Source: Vibrio fluminensis
GTDB taxonomy: Bacteria > Pseudomonadota > Gammaproteobacteria > Enterobacterales > Vibrionaceae
Length of the DNA stretch: 64,000 nt
NCBI RefSeq assembly: GCF_015278125.1
Contig: NZ_JADILO010000019.1
Span: 24,251-88,250 of the forward strand
Reading direction: 5' to 3'
Shown here piece after piece: positions 42,110 to 52,230 of the stretch (position 1 is the first letter of the stretch; the number at the start of each line of letters is the position of its first letter). A program made the translations under genes and the position numbers. The notes beneath the pieces are model-generated. The model saw nothing but the letters and a program-made list of their open reading frames with translations. It ran no database searches and was not told the DNA's origin.

Positions 42110-43087
42110 TTATAAATCGTCGATATAGCCTAGAGAACGCAGAGCACGCTCATCGTCAGCCCAGCCCGATTTCACTTTCACCCAAGTTTCTAGGTAAACC
42201 TTACGACCGAACAACTCTTCCATATCAAGACGAGCTTCGCGACCGATGGTTTTGATTTTCTCGCCACCTTTACCGATCACCATTTTCTTCTGACCACTAC
42301 GCTCAACTAAGATCAGCGCGTTGATGTGGAAACCGTCCGTTTCTGGGTTGTAGTCGAAACGTTCGATTTCAACCGTCACTGAGTAAGGCAGCTCTTCACC
42401 AGTAAAGCGCATCAATTTTTCACGTACAATCTCAGACGCCATAAAGCGCTGAGAACGGTCAGTCACATACTCTTCAGGGAAGTGATGTACCGCTTTTGGT
42501 AGGTGATCACGTACGTGCTTACGCAGTACTTCGATGTTCTTACCCTGTTTTGCTGAGATTGGCACAACGTCAACGAAGTCCATCTTCTTCGACATTTCCA
42601 TCATGTGCTGCATTACATCATTGCGGTCATTAACTACGTCGACTTTGTTGACACACAGGACAACCGGGAAGTTAGCGTTGCGCAATTTGTTCAACACCAT
42701 TTCGTCATCGTTGGTCCAGTGCGTACCATCAACAAGGAAGAAAACTAGGTTTACATCACTCAGCGATGAGCTTGCCGCGCGGTTCATCAAACGGTTAATC
42801 GCGCGCTTTTCTTCGATGTGTAACCCTGGGGTATCCACGTAGATCGCTTGGTAATCACCCTCAGTATCCACGCCCATAATACGGTGGCGTGTCGTTTGAG
42901 GTTTGCGTGAAGTGATCGAAATCTTCTGACCCAAAATTCGGTTCAGTAGCGTTGATTTACCTACGTTAGGACGTCCAACAATCGCGATAAAACCACAGTG
43001 TTGGTTTTCTGGCGAGTTGGTTACTTGCTCAGTACCCGACGCAAAATATGCATCGATATCAAATTCGTTGTTATCTGAATCAGCCAT
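42110..43087 (-). CDS. era: GTPase Era, 30S assembly factor
   Basis: Era binds the 3' end of 16S rRNA during 30S maturation. The 325-residue product has a Ras-like domain with P-loop [12 protein letters not shown] near residues 37-48, switch-region [19 protein letters not shown], and NKVD; the KH domain follows (about 230-325; [25 protein letters not shown]). The N-terminus has about 28 acidic residues before the usual Era start, typical for Vibrio-like forms. It overlaps rnc by eight bases. Confidence 0.97.
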   Translation of the reverse strand: MADSDNNEFDIDAYFASGTEQVTNSPENQHCGFIAIVGRPNVGKSTLLNRILGQKISITSRKPQTTRHRIMGVDTEGDYQAIYVDTPGLHIEEKRAINRLMNRAASSSLSDVNLVFFLVDGTHWTNDDEMVLNKLRNANFPVVLCVNKVDVVNDRNDVMQHMMEMSKKMDFVDVVPISAKQGKNIEVLRKHVRDHLPKAVHHFPEEYVTDRSQRFMASEIVREKLMRFTGEELPYSVTVEIERFDYNPETDGFHINALILVERSGQKKMVIGKGGEKIKTIGREARLDMEELFGRKVYLETWVKVKSGWADDERALRSLGYIDDL

Positions 43088-43757
43088 TGGTCAATTGCTC
43101 TAATGCCGTTTCCGCAGCCGCCTGTTCTGCCTTGCGACGACTGGTACCTTTACCAATTACAGGTGATCCGATACCTGCAACTTCACACGACACAGTAAAC
43201 TCTTGGTTGTGTGCCTCACCTTTAATATTAGTCACTGTGTAGACTGGCAGAGGTTTTCTGCGACCCTGCAAGAACTCTTGAAGGCGAGTTTTCGGGTCTT
43301 TCTGCGATACACCTGGCTTAATATCGTCTAAGCGAGTTTGGTACCAGCTCAGCACAATGCCACGCACCGTTTCAATGTCGCTATCCAAATAGATAGCACC
43401 AATGATGGCTTCAACAGCATCGGCAAGAATTGAGTCACGACGGAAACCGCCACTCTTCAACTCACCTGGACCTAATTTTAAGTAATCTCCTAGAACAAAT
43501 TCACGCCCCAGTTCAGCCAATGTGTTACCACGCACAAGCGTTGCACGCATACGGCTCATATCACCTTCGTTTACCTTAGGAAAACGGTGATAGAGATCAT
43601 CAGCAATAACAAAACTTAAAATTGAATCGCCCAGAAACTCAAGACGTTCATTGTGTTTACCATTAGCACTGCGGTGAGTCAGTGCTAGATTGATAAGCTC
43701 AGCTTGCTTAAAGCTGTAACCAAGCTTTTTCTCTAGTATTGCGATTTGAGAATTCAT
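43080..43757 (-). CDS. rnc: Ribonuclease III
   Basis: RNase III cleaves double-stranded RNA, including rRNA precursors and leaders such as that of pnp in this window. The 225-residue product has the catalytic signature [17 protein letters not shown] (near residues 37-53), the second acidic cluster [15 protein letters not shown], and a C-terminal double-stranded RNA-binding domain (about 155-225; [20 protein letters not shown] ... [17 protein letters not shown]). It is flanked by lepB upstream and era downstream, the standard lepB-rnc-era order. Confidence 0.98.
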   Translation of the reverse strand: MNSQIAILEKKLGYSFKQAELINLALTHRSANGKHNERLEFLGDSILSFVIADDLYHRFPKVNEGDMSRMRATLVRGNTLAELGREFVLGDYLKLGPGELKSGGFRRDSILADAVEAIIGAIYLDSDIETVRGIVLSWYQTRLDDIKPGVSQKDPKTRLQEFLQGRRKPLPVYTVTNIKGEAHNQEFTVSCEVAGIGSPVIGKGTSRRKAEQAAAETALEQLTNG

Positions 43758-43850
43758 ACTCTCTCATTAATCAATTTAGTAATCTCAATGATCATTGCCG
43801 CTGCAATAAGATAAAAAGGCACCTAATTGCAGCGTCAAAATCAACGAAAT

Positions 43851-44747
43851 TTAGTTAATCCCACCAATGCGGTTGAAACGCACACCTGTAGGAATCCAAG
43901 TCGGTAAAATGCTGTCGTCACTGCGCTCAAATTCAAAGCTTATCCAGATACCCACGGCTTTACCGACTAAGTTAGCTTCTGGAACAAAGCCCCAGTAGCG
44001 GCTGTCTGCACTGTTGTCACGGTTATCACCCATCACAAAGTACTGACCTTTTGGTACAACCCACTCATTGACACCCGGACGAGGCTGATAAGCTTCAATA
44101 CGGTCACGACGTAGTGGATTGACGAGAATTTGGTGTTCTTGCTGCCCTAGTTGTTCGCTCATCTGCATCATAGGCACGCCATTTTGTACAAATGGGCTCT
44201 CTTCAACATTAAACAGTTTGACTGGTTTACAGCTATTTTCACCCGGTTTTTGAATACAAACTTGCTTGTCTTGGCTATAGCGAACGATATCACCTGGTAA
44301 GCCAACCACACGTTTGATGTAGTCAATGCTTGGCTGTGGCGGGTATTTAAATACCACAATATCACCACGCTCTGGCTTGCCCGTTTCAACCAGTTGCGTG
44401 CGCCATACCGGATCTTTTAGACCGTATGCGTACTTCTCCACCAAGATGAAGTCGCCCACTAATAGGGTCGGCATCATTGAGCCTGATGGAATTTGAAACG
44501 GCTCATAGATAAATGAGCGCAGCACCAATACCGCTGCAATTACAGGGAAGATCGAAACACTATTTTCTATCCACCAAGGTTGAGCTTTGACTTTCTCAAT
44601 GGTCGCCGCATCCAACTCATTAGTTTGAGCTTCCACTTCCGCTAGCCTTAGCTGACGTTTTTTCGCAAACACGAGCTTCTCAAGCGCCCAAACCACACCA
44701 GTCACCAAAGTTACCAGCACGAGGATAAGTGAAAAAGTATTCGCCAT
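43851..44747 (-). CDS. lepB: Signal peptidase I
   Basis: LepB removes signal peptides from exported proteins at the outer face of the inner membrane. The 298-residue product has two N-terminal membrane segments (about 3-22 and 62-82), the catalytic serine in QIPSGSMMPTLLVGDFILVEK and the catalytic lysine in YIKRVVGLPGDIV. Conserved box GDNRDNSADSRYWGFVPEANLVGKA is near residue 255. It is between lepA and rnc. Confidence 0.97.
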   Translation of the reverse strand: MANTFSLILVLVTLVTGVVWALEKLVFAKKRQLRLAEVEAQTNELDAATIEKVKAQPWWIENSVSIFPVIAAVLVLRSFIYEPFQIPSGSMMPTLLVGDFILVEKYAYGLKDPVWRTQLVETGKPERGDIVVFKYPPQPSIDYIKRVVGLPGDIVRYSQDKQVCIQKPGENSCKPVKLFNVEESPFVQNGVPMMQMSEQLGQQEHQILVNPLRRDRIEAYQPRPGVNEWVVPKGQYFVMGDNRDNSADSRYWGFVPEANLVGKAVGIWISFEFERSDDSILPTWIPTGVRFNRIGGIN

Positions 44748-44837
44748 TGACTTCCCTTACTTTCAAAAACGCGAAAGTGAAAGAGCCGAAACCCTTTCAC
44801 TTACTTTGATTATTATTCTGAGCGTGTGCTCAATTTA

Positions 44838-46631
44838 TTAATCTTTACCAACATGAAGAATCGCTAGGAACGCTTCTTGAGGCAGCTCTACGTTACCGAT
44901 CTGCTTCATACGTTTCTTACCTTCTTTCTGCTTCTTCAACAGTTTCTTCTTACGGCTCACGTCACCACCGTAACATTTCGCCAGTACGTTCTTACGTAGC
45001 TGTTTCACGGTAGAACGAGCGATGATGTGGTTACCAATCGCCGCTTGAATTGCGATATCAAACATTTGACGAGGGATAAATTCTTTCATCTTCTCAACCA
45101 ATTGACGACCGCGAGTTTGCGATTGATCTTTGTGAGTGATCAATGCCAATGCATCCACTTTATCGCCATTTAGTAATACGTCTACACGTACCATGTTCGA
45201 TGCTTCAAAACGTTGGAAGTTGTAATCTAGTGATGCATAACCACGAGAGGTTGACTTCAAGCGGTCAAAGAAATCCAGTACAACTTCTGCCATTGGGATG
45301 TCATAAGTCACAGCCACTTGGTTACCATGGTAAACCATGTCTACTTGAATACCACGCTTCTCAACACATAGTGTGATTACGTTACCTAGGTAGTCAGATG
45401 GCACCAGGATATTACAGCGTGCGATTGGCTCACGGATCTCTTCAATATCGTTCACCGCTGGCAGTTTCGCTGGGCTATCTACATAGAAAATTTCGCCGTC
45501 CGTTTTTTCAACTTCGTATACTACTGTTGGAGCGGTAGTAATTAGGTCAAGATCGTATTCACGCTCTAGACGCTCTTGGATAATTTCCATGTGCAGCATG
45601 CCAAGGAAACCACAACGGAAACCAAAGCCTAGTGCCGCCGAGTTTTCTGGCTCGTAGAATAGCGATGCGTCGTTTAGGCTTAGTTTACCTAGTGCATCAC
45701 GGAAGTTTTCGTAATCGTCAGATGATACTGGGAATAGACCCGCATAAACCTGAGGTTTTACTTTCTTAAAGCCTGGTAATGGTGTTTCGCTGCCATTTTT
45801 CGCAAGCGTTAGCGTATCACCTACTGGTGCACCTAGGATGTCTTTAATACCACAAACAACCCAGCCTACCTCACCTGTGCGAAGTACGTCAGTGTCGACT
45901 TGTTTTGGTGTGAAGATACCTAAACGGTCTACACCCCAAGTTTGACCCGTACTCATTACTTTGATCTTGTCGTTCTTCTTCAGTACGCCATTTTTGATAC
46001 GTACTAAAGACACTACGCCTAAGTAGTTGTCGAACCATGAGTCGATAATTAGTGCTTGTAGAGGTGCATCCTCATCGCCTTCTGGCGCAGGGATCTTAGC
46101 TACGATAGTTTCTAGAACATCGTCAACACCTAGACCGGTTTTTGCACTACAACGCGTAGCATCAACAGCGTCGATGCCTACAATGTCTTCAATCTCTTCT
46201 GCTACACGCTCAGGATCAGCCGCAGGAAGGTCAATCTTGTTTAGGATTGGCACAACCTCAAGATCCATTTCAATTGCGGTGTAACAGTTAGCCAGTGTTT
46301 GCGCTTCAACGCCCTGACCTGCGTCAACCACCAATAGTGCACCTTCACACGCTGCCAGTGAACGAGAAACTTCGTAAGCGAAGTCTACGTGTCCTGGAGT
46401 GTCGATGAAGTTAAGCTGGTAAATTTCACCATCTTTCGCTGTGTAGTTAAGAGTCACACTCTGAGATTTAATGGTGATACCACGCTCACGTTCAAGATCC
46501 ATTGAGTCAAGAACTTGCTCTGCCATTTCGCGATCGGTTAGACCACCACAAACTTGGATCAGACGGTCAGATAGGGTCGACTTACCATGGTCGATGTGGG
46601 CGATAATCGAAAAGTTACGAATGTGCTTCAT
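44838..46631 (-). CDS. lepA: Translation elongation factor 4 (LepA)
   Basis: LepA is a ribosome-binding GTPase that affects initiation and back-translocation. The 597-residue product has the P-loop in [16 protein letters not shown]3 [18 protein letters not shown], domains resembling EF-G II, III and V, and the family-specific C-terminal domain ([47 protein letters not shown]). It precedes lepB by 90 bases and follows the rpoE-rse operon. Confidence 0.98.
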   Translation of the reverse strand: MKHIRNFSIIAHIDHGKSTLSDRLIQVCGGLTDREMAEQVLDSMDLERERGITIKSQSVTLNYTAKDGEIYQLNFIDTPGHVDFAYEVSRSLAACEGALLVVDAGQGVEAQTLANCYTAIEMDLEVVPILNKIDLPAADPERVAEEIEDIVGIDAVDATRCSAKTGLGVDDVLETIVAKIPAPEGDEDAPLQALIIDSWFDNYLGVVSLVRIKNGVLKKNDKIKVMSTGQTWGVDRLGIFTPKQVDTDVLRTGEVGWVVCGIKDILGAPVGDTLTLAKNGSETPLPGFKKVKPQVYAGLFPVSSDDYENFRDALGKLSLNDASLFYEPENSAALGFGFRCGFLGMLHMEIIQERLEREYDLDLITTAPTVVYEVEKTDGEIFYVDSPAKLPAVNDIEEIREPIARCNILVPSDYLGNVITLCVEKRGIQVDMVYHGNQVAVTYDIPMAEVVLDFFDRLKSTSRGYASLDYNFQRFEASNMVRVDVLLNGDKVDALALITHKDQSQTRGRQLVEKMKEFIPRQMFDIAIQAAIGNHIIARSTVKQLRKNVLAKCYGGDVSRKKKLLKKQKEGKKRMKQIGNVELPQEAFLAILHVGKD

Positions 46632-46666
46632 GATTTGGGGTGACTAAACTCTGTAAAATAGGACAT

Positions 46667-46745
46667 AAGAAAGCCGTCGTTTGACGGCATTTCAATCAAG
46701 TTGGCAGATTCTATCCAATTTTGATCCCCAAGTCACTTGGGTATT
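46667..46745 (-). terminator. Two hairpins after rseC, probable weak terminators
   Basis: Directly after the rseC stop, CCCAAGT/ACTTGGG (46727-46741) forms a hairpin; 30 bases on, GCCGTC/GACGGC (46672-46687) forms another, followed by TTTCTT. Both are in the 114-base gap before lepA. T runs are short, so some transcripts may continue into lepA. Confidence 0.55.
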
Positions 46746-47216
46746 TCATTGGATAGGTTCTCCCAATACTCTTAATAATATGACTTGTTGCGACGATTGT
46801 CGCTCTATGCGCGCTGCCAAGCGTTTCGCGAGGGCAATTCCCCCAGCGACAAACACGGCTGAAAGTAATATCACCGCACCTTCACCAAAGCCTAACAAAG
46901 GGGCAATAACCACATGTGCAAGCGCTGCACCTAGGATCAATGCAAACAAAGGCGTGAGGTACACGATCGCTGCTGATTGCAGTAAACTTTTTTCCGCCAT
47001 GCCAATCTCGACCACTTGGCCAACTTTGAGTACTTGCTGAGTAAAAAGGTGCCAACGCAACACTTTATTACCCACGGCTTTCGATACTATACCGGTTCCA
47101 CAACTCTTTTGTGATGAGCAACTGGAGCAGCTAGTTTGCTGCTCGCAACTTAGCTCTACATCATACCCTGATGATTTTTGGGTCACTGCCGAAACAGTTG
47201 CCAATGCAGTCATCAT
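46746..47216 (-). CDS. rseC: RseC, fourth gene of the sigma-E operon (SoxR-reducing system family)
   Basis: RseC is an inner-membrane protein related to the RsxC-associated SoxR-reducing system component; its exact role in sigma-E control is minor. The 156-residue product has an N-terminal cysteine-rich cluster (CEQQTSCSSCSSQKSCGTG, near residues 24-42) and two membrane helices (about 80-100 and 107-130). It begins four bases after the rseB stop and completes rpoE-rseA-rseB-rseC. Confidence 0.94.
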   Translation of the reverse strand: MMTALATVSAVTQKSSGYDVELSCEQQTSCSSCSSQKSCGTGIVSKAVGNKVLRWHLFTQQVLKVGQVVEIGMAEKSLLQSAAIVYLTPLFALILGAALAHVVIAPLLGFGEGAVILLSAVFVAGGIALAKRLAARIERQSSQQVILLRVLGEPIQ

Positions 47217-47220
47217 AAGC

Positions 47221-48180
47221 TTACTTCTCTTGCGATGAGGTGATCGTTACCGATTGTGCGATGCGTTTAGCGGTGGCAGGAGGAATATCACCTACCACTG
47301 AGATCTCTGCATTGCCACTAACAAAAGTGTGCAATGTGCGTCGACCTTGGCGAACAATCTGACCTTTCAACGAATGGTCATCACGCTGGGAAATATAGAT
47401 AGAGAAACTAAACAATCCATCACTGTACATTTGGCTTTCAACCATACGATCAGTTACCGCCATGCGGTAGCGATTAAGATCTTTGGCTTCAAACCCCTTC
47501 GGAATCCAACCCACAGTCCAGAACGACTCTTTCACCTGCCCTTTCGGTAGCGAGATAACTTGTGGCAGTTTTACATCATTTAAGCCACTCATCATCTCTG
47601 CAAGGTGATCATTCACGTTATAAGAAATCGTACGATACTGCTCAAGCACTTCGCCATCACGGTCAATAAGATCGGCACGCAGTGGCAGTTTGGTTTTCTC
47701 ATCCACCCACATGATGTAGCTGTAACGCAAGCCATCTTTAGGTACCACACGAATCACCTGACAAGCCGCACCGGCTTCGCGCGCACGCCCAACTGGAATG
47801 AAGTCGTAATACTCACTAAGCTCATCAACATCCGAGTTGAGCATAGGAATGGTTGGTGCCACCATTTCACCAGACTCAATGGTAAACGGTTCCACACCAG
47901 GCTCGATATAACTCACCTCATTACCGCGGCGAATCACCTCTCGAATTGGACCACTAAGATAGACAAGGTGCGCAAACTGCTCCTCTGCGTTACGTGCATG
48001 GCGATAAAGCAAAGGTTCAATGCTATTTTTCTTAATCAGGATATAAGAGAGTTCAAAATTAAGTTGCTGACTGGCTTCGTTCATTTGATGCAACAAAGCC
48101 TCTGCAGGTTTTTCATCTGCAAAGGCCATTGGAGAAGTCAAACTGAACAGTGTCAGCGCACTGATCAGGATTTTTTTCAT
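47221..48180 (-). CDS. rseB: Sigma-E regulatory protein RseB
   Basis: RseB binds the periplasmic part of RseA and protects it from DegS; lipopolysaccharide intermediates relieve this. The 319-residue product has a signal peptide (residues 1-21, MKKILISALTLFSLTSPMAFA), a large LolA-like lipid-binding domain and a smaller C-terminal domain (DRYRMAVTDRMVESQMYSDGLFSFSIYISQ). It overlaps rseA by four bases. Confidence 0.96.
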   Translation of the reverse strand: MKKILISALTLFSLTSPMAFADEKPAEALLHQMNEASQQLNFELSYILIKKNSIEPLLYRHARNAEEQFAHLVYLSGPIREVIRRGNEVSYIEPGVEPFTIESGEMVAPTIPMLNSDVDELSEYYDFIPVGRAREAGAACQVIRVVPKDGLRYSYIMWVDEKTKLPLRADLIDRDGEVLEQYRTISYNVNDHLAEMMSGLNDVKLPQVISLPKGQVKESFWTVGWIPKGFEAKDLNRYRMAVTDRMVESQMYSDGLFSFSIYISQRDDHSLKGQIVRQGRRTLHTFVSGNAEISVVGDIPPATAKRIAQSVTITSSQEK

Positions 48181-48797
48181 TCAATTACCGTATCTGGGTC
48201 GACACTATGATCGACAGAACTACCACTATGAAGTCTTAATTGTAGCTCATAGTCTTGCAACATCGCATTAATGCGACGGCGTTGTTCTTGAACATTAAGA
48301 TCGCTTTTCGCCGCAGGCTCAACGCTTTCACGCGTCAGACTAACGGGCTCCGCACTGCCAGAAAAAGGTACCGTTTGTAGTACAGGCAATTGGTCTGCTT
48401 CAGCGTTTGGATTCTCACCATACTGCTGAACGCCTAGTATCACTGCCAGAGACACACAAGCCGCTATACCAACTTGGCCAAATTGAGTTAACCACGTTGG
48501 CAAGTAACGTTTTGCTACTTGCGGAGTCGGTTGAGACTCAATATGAGCGTCATTGATATCCGTGACATTGTCCGTTCTAAACGGCGTATGAGCAGGCTCA
48601 TTTTCTAGCGCTAAAGCAACGCTTTCAGCAATATTCCACTCAGGCTTAGCTGGAGCTTCGCCGCGAAGTACATCACCAATAAGGTGATAGTTCTTCCAAG
48701 CATCTAAGCCTTGTTGGTCATTTTCTAGCTCCGCAATGAAAGCCTTATCGACCAACTCTCCATCCATGAGTGCTGAAAGTTTCTCTTTGTCAGCCAT
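48177..48797 (-). CDS. rseA: Anti-sigma-E factor RseA
   Basis: RseA holds RpoE at the membrane until cleaved by DegS and RseP. The start MADKEKLSALMDGELVDKAF, preceded by GGTGAAG, gives 206 residues; a longer frame overlapping rpoE was rejected. The cytoplasmic anti-sigma domain covers about 1-95 (WKNYHLIGDVLRGEAP), one membrane helix about 108-126 (FGQVGIAACVSLAVILGVQ), and the periplasmic part ends in VIE; the C-terminal half contains EQRRRINAMLQDYELQLRLHS, the RseB-binding region. It lies 24 bases after rpoE. Confidence 0.95.
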   Translation of the reverse strand: MADKEKLSALMDGELVDKAFIAELENDQQGLDAWKNYHLIGDVLRGEAPAKPEWNIAESVALALENEPAHTPFRTDNVTDINDAHIESQPTPQVAKRYLPTWLTQFGQVGIAACVSLAVILGVQQYGENPNAEADQLPVLQTVPFSGSAEPVSLTRESVEPAAKSDLNVQEQRRRINAMLQDYELQLRLHSGSSVDHSVDPDTVIE

Positions 48798-48820
48798 TAT
48801 CTTCACCATTAAAGTTGCTA

Positions 48821-49399
48821 CTAGCGTTGCAGAAGGGGTTGGATTTTTTTCTCCACCGCTTCTCGTGCACGGAAAATACGCGAACGTACCGTTCCTACTG
48901 GGCAATCCATCACCGCGGCGATCTCTTCATAACTCAAGCCATCCAGCTCACGTAGAGTCATCGCAGTCTTTAAATCATCGGGTAGTGCTTCTATCGCACT
49001 GAAAACTACTTGTTTCAATTCCTTGGACAACGTTAAGTTCTCAGGGTTCGATATTTCTTTTAATGCACTGCCATTTTCGTAATATTCAGCTTCTTCAGAA
49101 TCCACATCTTGCGCTGGAGGCCTGCGGCTTTGCGCCACAATGTGGTTCTTAGCAGTATTAACAGCAATACGATACAACCAAGTATAAAAAGCGCTCTCGC
49201 CACGAAAACTAGGTATTGCTCGATAAGCTTTAATAAATGCTTCTTGCGCTACGTCAGGCACATCTCCCGGGTTACTGACATAACGAGAAATAAGATTGCA
49301 GACTTTGTTTTGATACCTCAAAACTAATAAATTGAATGCTTGCTTATCTCCACTCTGAACTCGCTCAATTAATACTTGATCGGTCAGTTGCTCGTTCAT
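48821..49399 (-). CDS. rpoE: RNA polymerase sigma factor RpoE (sigma-24)
   Basis: Sigma-E directs the envelope-stress response to misfolded outer-membrane proteins. The 192-residue ECF sigma factor shows region 2 (FNLLVLRYQNKVCNLISRYV; DVAQEAFIKAYRAIPSFRGE; FYTWLYRIAVNTAKNH) and region 4 (LPDDLKTAMTLRELDGLSYEEIA; PVGTVRSRIFRARE). It leads the rpoE-rseABC operon and is divergent from nadB, as in E. coli. A sigma-E-type promoter is found about 105 bases upstream, implying autoregulation. Confidence 0.98.
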   Translation of the reverse strand: MNEQLTDQVLIERVQSGDKQAFNLLVLRYQNKVCNLISRYVSNPGDVPDVAQEAFIKAYRAIPSFRGESAFYTWLYRIAVNTAKNHIVAQSRRPPAQDVDSEEAEYYENGSALKEISNPENLTLSKELKQVVFSAIEALPDDLKTAMTLRELDGLSYEEIAAVMDCPVGTVRSRIFRAREAVEKKIQPLLQR

Positions 49400-49500
49400 T
49401 CGAGCGGGTACTCCTATTGTTTTAAACTCGTACCTTACGCAGATATGAGTATTAATTATGCAAAATGTAGTATTGACACCACTGCTTACTTGAGCACTAT

Positions 49501-49527
49501 TGTGACCAAGGGAAATATTGAAAGTTC
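49501..49527 (-). promoter_or_regulatory. Sigma-E-type promoter of rpoE
   Basis: Minus-strand GAACTT (49522-49527) and TCACA (49501-49505) are separated by 16 bases, fitting the sigma-E pattern GAACTT-N16-TCnnA. It reads toward rpoE, so it is likely the autoregulated promoter. The -10 is imperfect. Confidence 0.6.
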
Positions 49528-49660
49528 AAAGAAATTTCATTTTTCTTTAGGAAGTGGGAATTCAACGCCGTCTTTAGCTAGATTGTGAGGACGATGTGAG
49601 CGAAAAGCAACGACAATAAAACACAATTACGGTGTATGGAGTGTTATTATTGTTTCCGAT

Positions 49661-49692
49661 TTGACTTCGGTAGAGTGAGACCACTCTACGAT
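49661..49692 (+). promoter_or_regulatory. Candidate nadB promoter overlapped by a perfect 8-bp inverted repeat
   Basis: GTAGAGTG (49670-49677) and CACTCTAC (49682-49689) are perfect inverted arms around four bases, 25 bases before the nadB start. TTGACT (49661-49666) is a good -35 just before it, and TACGAT (49687-49692) a possible -10 at a long spacing of 20. The overlap suggests an operator; a transcript hairpin is the alternative. The 315-base gap between rpoE and nadB otherwise holds only the rpoE promoter. Confidence 0.45.
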
Positions 49693-49714
49693 AACTCAGG
49701 ATTTTAAAACTTTT

Positions 49715-51331
49715 ATGAACGCAAACCGTGAACATCAGTGTGATGTGTTAGTGATAGGTAGTGGTGCTGCCGGTCTATCGTTAGCGTTGCGTGTTGCCGA
49801 GCACGGCAAAGTCATTGTGTTAAGTAAAGGACCACGCAGTGAAGGTGCAACCTACTACGCTCAAGGCGGCATCGCAGCCGTTTTTGACGAATCAGACAGT
49901 ATCGATTCTCATGTTGAAGATACATTAATCGCCGGAGGCGGGATCTGTGAAGAAGAGACAGTAAAATTCATCGCAGAAAACGCTAAAGAGTGTGTGCAAT
50001 GGCTGATTGATGGTGGTGTACCCTTTGACCGTGTTGAAAATGACAGTGATGAGAAACCTCGCTATCACCTAACCCGTGAGGGTGGTCATAGCCACCGCCG
50101 CATCTTGCACGCAGCTGATGCAACAGGTATGGCAATGCAAACATCACTGCAAGATAACGTTCATAACCACCCAAACATTACGGTATTAGAACGCCACAAT
50201 GCGCTTGACCTTATCACTGAAGACAAGATCGGTGGTGACAATAAGAAAGTGATTGGTGCCTATATCTGGAACCGCAATCAAGAGCATGTAGAAACAGTAC
50301 GCAGTAAATTTGTCGTACTCGCGACTGGTGGTGCATCAAAAGTTTACCAATACACCTCAAACCCAGACGTTTCTTCAGGTGACGGTATCGCAATGGCGTG
50401 GCGTGCAGGGTGTCGTGTAGCCAACCTAGAGTTTAACCAGTTCCACCCAACATGCTTGTTCCACCCAGAAGCGCGTAACTTCCTATTAACAGAGGCACTG
50501 CGTGGCGAAGGCGCGTACCTACGTCGCCCTGATGGCTCTCGTTTTATGCCCGATTTCGATGAGCGCGCTGAACTGGCACCACGTGATGTGGTTGCTCGCG
50601 CAATCGACTTCGAAATGAAACGTCTAGGTGCAGACTGTATGTACTTAGACATCAGCCACAAACCAGCTGAGTTTATCGAGAAGCACTTCCCGACCATCTA
50701 CACCCGCCTGATGGATTTGGGCATCGATATGACCAAAGAGCCGATTCCTATCGTACCTGCAGCTCACTACACTTGTGGTGGTGTTATGGTCGATAAATCA
50801 GGTAGCACTGATTTGCAAAACCTCTATGCGATTGGCGAAGTAAGCTACACCGGTCTGCACGGTGCAAACCGCATGGCCTCAAACTCTCTGCTTGAGTGTG
50901 TGGTTTATGCAGCGGCAGCAGCGAGCGATATCATCAATAACTTCCACAATATTGATATGCCACCAGCACTACCATGCTGGGATGAGAGCCAAGTAAGCAA
51001 CAGTGATGAAGAAGTAATTATTCAGCATAACTGGCATGAGCTGCGTCTATTTATGTGGGATTACATGGGTATCGTGCGCACTAACAAACGCCTTGAGCGA
51101 GCTCTGCGCCGCATCCAAATGCTGCAACAAGAAACTCACGAGTACTACAGTAACTTCCGTGTATCTAACAATCTGTTAGAGCTACGTAACTTACTGCAAG
51201 TGGCAGAGTTGATGGTGCGCTGTGCAATGGAGCGTAAAGAGAGCCGTGGCTTGCACTACACTCTCGATTACCCTGAACTTGCAGAAAACAGCGGCCCAAC
51301 AATCTTGGTACCTGAAAAACTTAAGTCCTAA
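49715..51331 (+). CDS. nadB: L-aspartate oxidase
   Basis: NadB oxidises aspartate to iminoaspartate, the first step of NAD synthesis. The 538-residue flavoprotein has the FAD-binding [21 protein letters not shown] at the N-terminus, the flavoprotein motif [36 protein letters not shown], the catalytic region [18 protein letters not shown], and [20 protein letters not shown] for FAD. It is divergent from rpoE and convergent with ygfX-sdhE. Confidence 0.98.
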   Translation: MNANREHQCDVLVIGSGAAGLSLALRVAEHGKVIVLSKGPRSEGATYYAQGGIAAVFDESDSIDSHVEDTLIAGGGICEEETVKFIAENAKECVQWLIDGGVPFDRVENDSDEKPRYHLTREGGHSHRRILHAADATGMAMQTSLQDNVHNHPNITVLERHNALDLITEDKIGGDNKKVIGAYIWNRNQEHVETVRSKFVVLATGGASKVYQYTSNPDVSSGDGIAMAWRAGCRVANLEFNQFHPTCLFHPEARNFLLTEALRGEGAYLRRPDGSRFMPDFDERAELAPRDVVARAIDFEMKRLGADCMYLDISHKPAEFIEKHFPTIYTRLMDLGIDMTKEPIPIVPAAHYTCGGVMVDKSGSTDLQNLYAIGEVSYTGLHGANRMASNSLLECVVYAAAAASDIINNFHNIDMPPALPCWDESQVSNSDEEVIIQHNWHELRLFMWDYMGIVRTNKRLERALRRIQMLQQETHEYYSNFRVSNNLLELRNLLQVAELMVRCAMERKESRGLHYTLDYPELAENSGPTILVPEKLKS

Positions 51332-51350
51332 GCATATTAAGCAAGTATTG

Positions 51351-51378
51351 CAAAAAGGAGCCTATGGCTCCTTTTTTA
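51351..51378. terminator. Terminator shared by nadB and ygfX, overlapping the ygfX 3' end
   Basis: AAAAAGGAGCC / GGCTCCTTTTT around a TAT loop stops nadB transcription 20 bases after its stop. The same bases on the minus strand encode the last residues of YgfX (KKEP) and its TAG stop, so the hairpin lies inside the ygfX coding end. Confidence 0.9.
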
Positions 51379-51757
51379 ATAACAGTAACAAGCGCCAATA
51401 GCACTCAGGTTCCATGCTATCTCGCCACAACAAAAACCATTGTCGATCCAAACGAACAAGCAATAAAACCTCGGAAAAAATCAAAACGGTATTTTGTAGA
51501 TACTGAGTTTGACCATTAACAATCACCCGTCCCGTCGTGTGGAAAGTTAACTCGCCGACTAGCGAAGGTATCAATAATCCAACACGATTACCGTAGCGTA
51601 ATAGCCAAAGAATAAAAGTACTGCTAACAACAAGAGGAAGTGAACTGGTCGCAATAAAACAGCAGGCCAACACCAACACACTGGCATTGACCTGCGGAGA
51701 AGAATTACTTGGTTTGAGCGAAAGCTTAACGAACTTTGCTGAGGTTGTGGGCAACAA
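51362..51757 (-). CDS. ygfX: YgfX/CptA family inner-membrane protein
   Basis: YgfX pairs with SdhE (YgfY); it was once described as a toxin acting on cytoskeletal proteins, a role still debated. The frame gives up to 131 residues with two adjacent hydrophobic helices (about 24-52; VNASVLVLACCFIATSSLPL) and a C-terminal soluble part including NTVLIFSEVLLLVRLDRQWFLLWRDSMEPECYWRLLLLL, matching the family pattern. No ATG is available; the likely start is TTG at 51757 or 51754, overlapping sdhE by about 30 bases. It ends inside the nadB terminator. Confidence 0.8.
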   Translation of the reverse strand: MLPTTSAKFVKLSLKPSNSSPQVNASVLVLACCFIATSSLPLVVSSTFILWLLRYGNRVGLLIPSLVGELTFHTTGRVIVNGQTQYLQNTVLIFSEVLLLVRLDRQWFLLWRDSMEPECYWRLLLLLKKEP

Positions 51758-51986
51758 TTTTATCGACCATAGACGCGTGGCTTAGGTTCTCACTGCGACC
51801 ATGACCCATTACCCAAGAAAACAAATCTGGATCATCACACTCAAGTAGTGATACAAAATCTCGTTGTTCTGTCTCTGTTAGTGCATCAAAACACTCTTCA
51901 AAAAACGGCATAATGACGACATCCAGTTCTAACATGCCACGTCGACATGCCCATTTAATGCGCGCTTTTTCTTCTGCGGTGTACAT
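51726..51986 (-). CDS. sdhE: Succinate dehydrogenase flavin-assembly factor SdhE
   Basis: SdhE promotes covalent FAD attachment to SdhA. The start MYTAEEKARIKWACRRGMLELD, six bases after AGGA, gives 86 residues; an ATG two codons upstream touches the ribosome binding site and was rejected. The defining RGM motif (CRRGMLELD) and the acidic ECDDPDLFSWVMG segment are present. It is upstream of, and overlaps, ygfX, as in E. coli. Confidence 0.95.
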   Translation of the reverse strand: MYTAEEKARIKWACRRGMLELDVVIMPFFEECFDALTETEQRDFVSLLECDDPDLFSWVMGHGRSENLSHASMVDKIVAHNLSKVR

Positions 51987-52230
51987 TATCATTCCTCACC
52001 TGACATATTGCTTTGCCTCGAGTGTAACAAGCATGTCCTTTGAGCTCTACTAGTTCAATCACACAACTGTCACACTTTGTGTGGGATCGCACACCTTGTG
52101 ATTTGCAGTAACCGCACCCATTTAATCAATGCAGCACAACGATAGGTAAAGCCAAGTTTCTTGAGGTTATTTGGCGATACAAGTAACATTCAACTATCTG
52201 TTTTTTGGCAACACTACCAAGGAAAACACT

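Noticed and set aside
51362..51986. ygfX-sdhE as an active toxin-antitoxin system
   Set aside because: The CptA/CptB label comes from an early proposal; SdhE is a flavin-assembly factor and the genes are core, so this is not evidence of a defence or addiction module.
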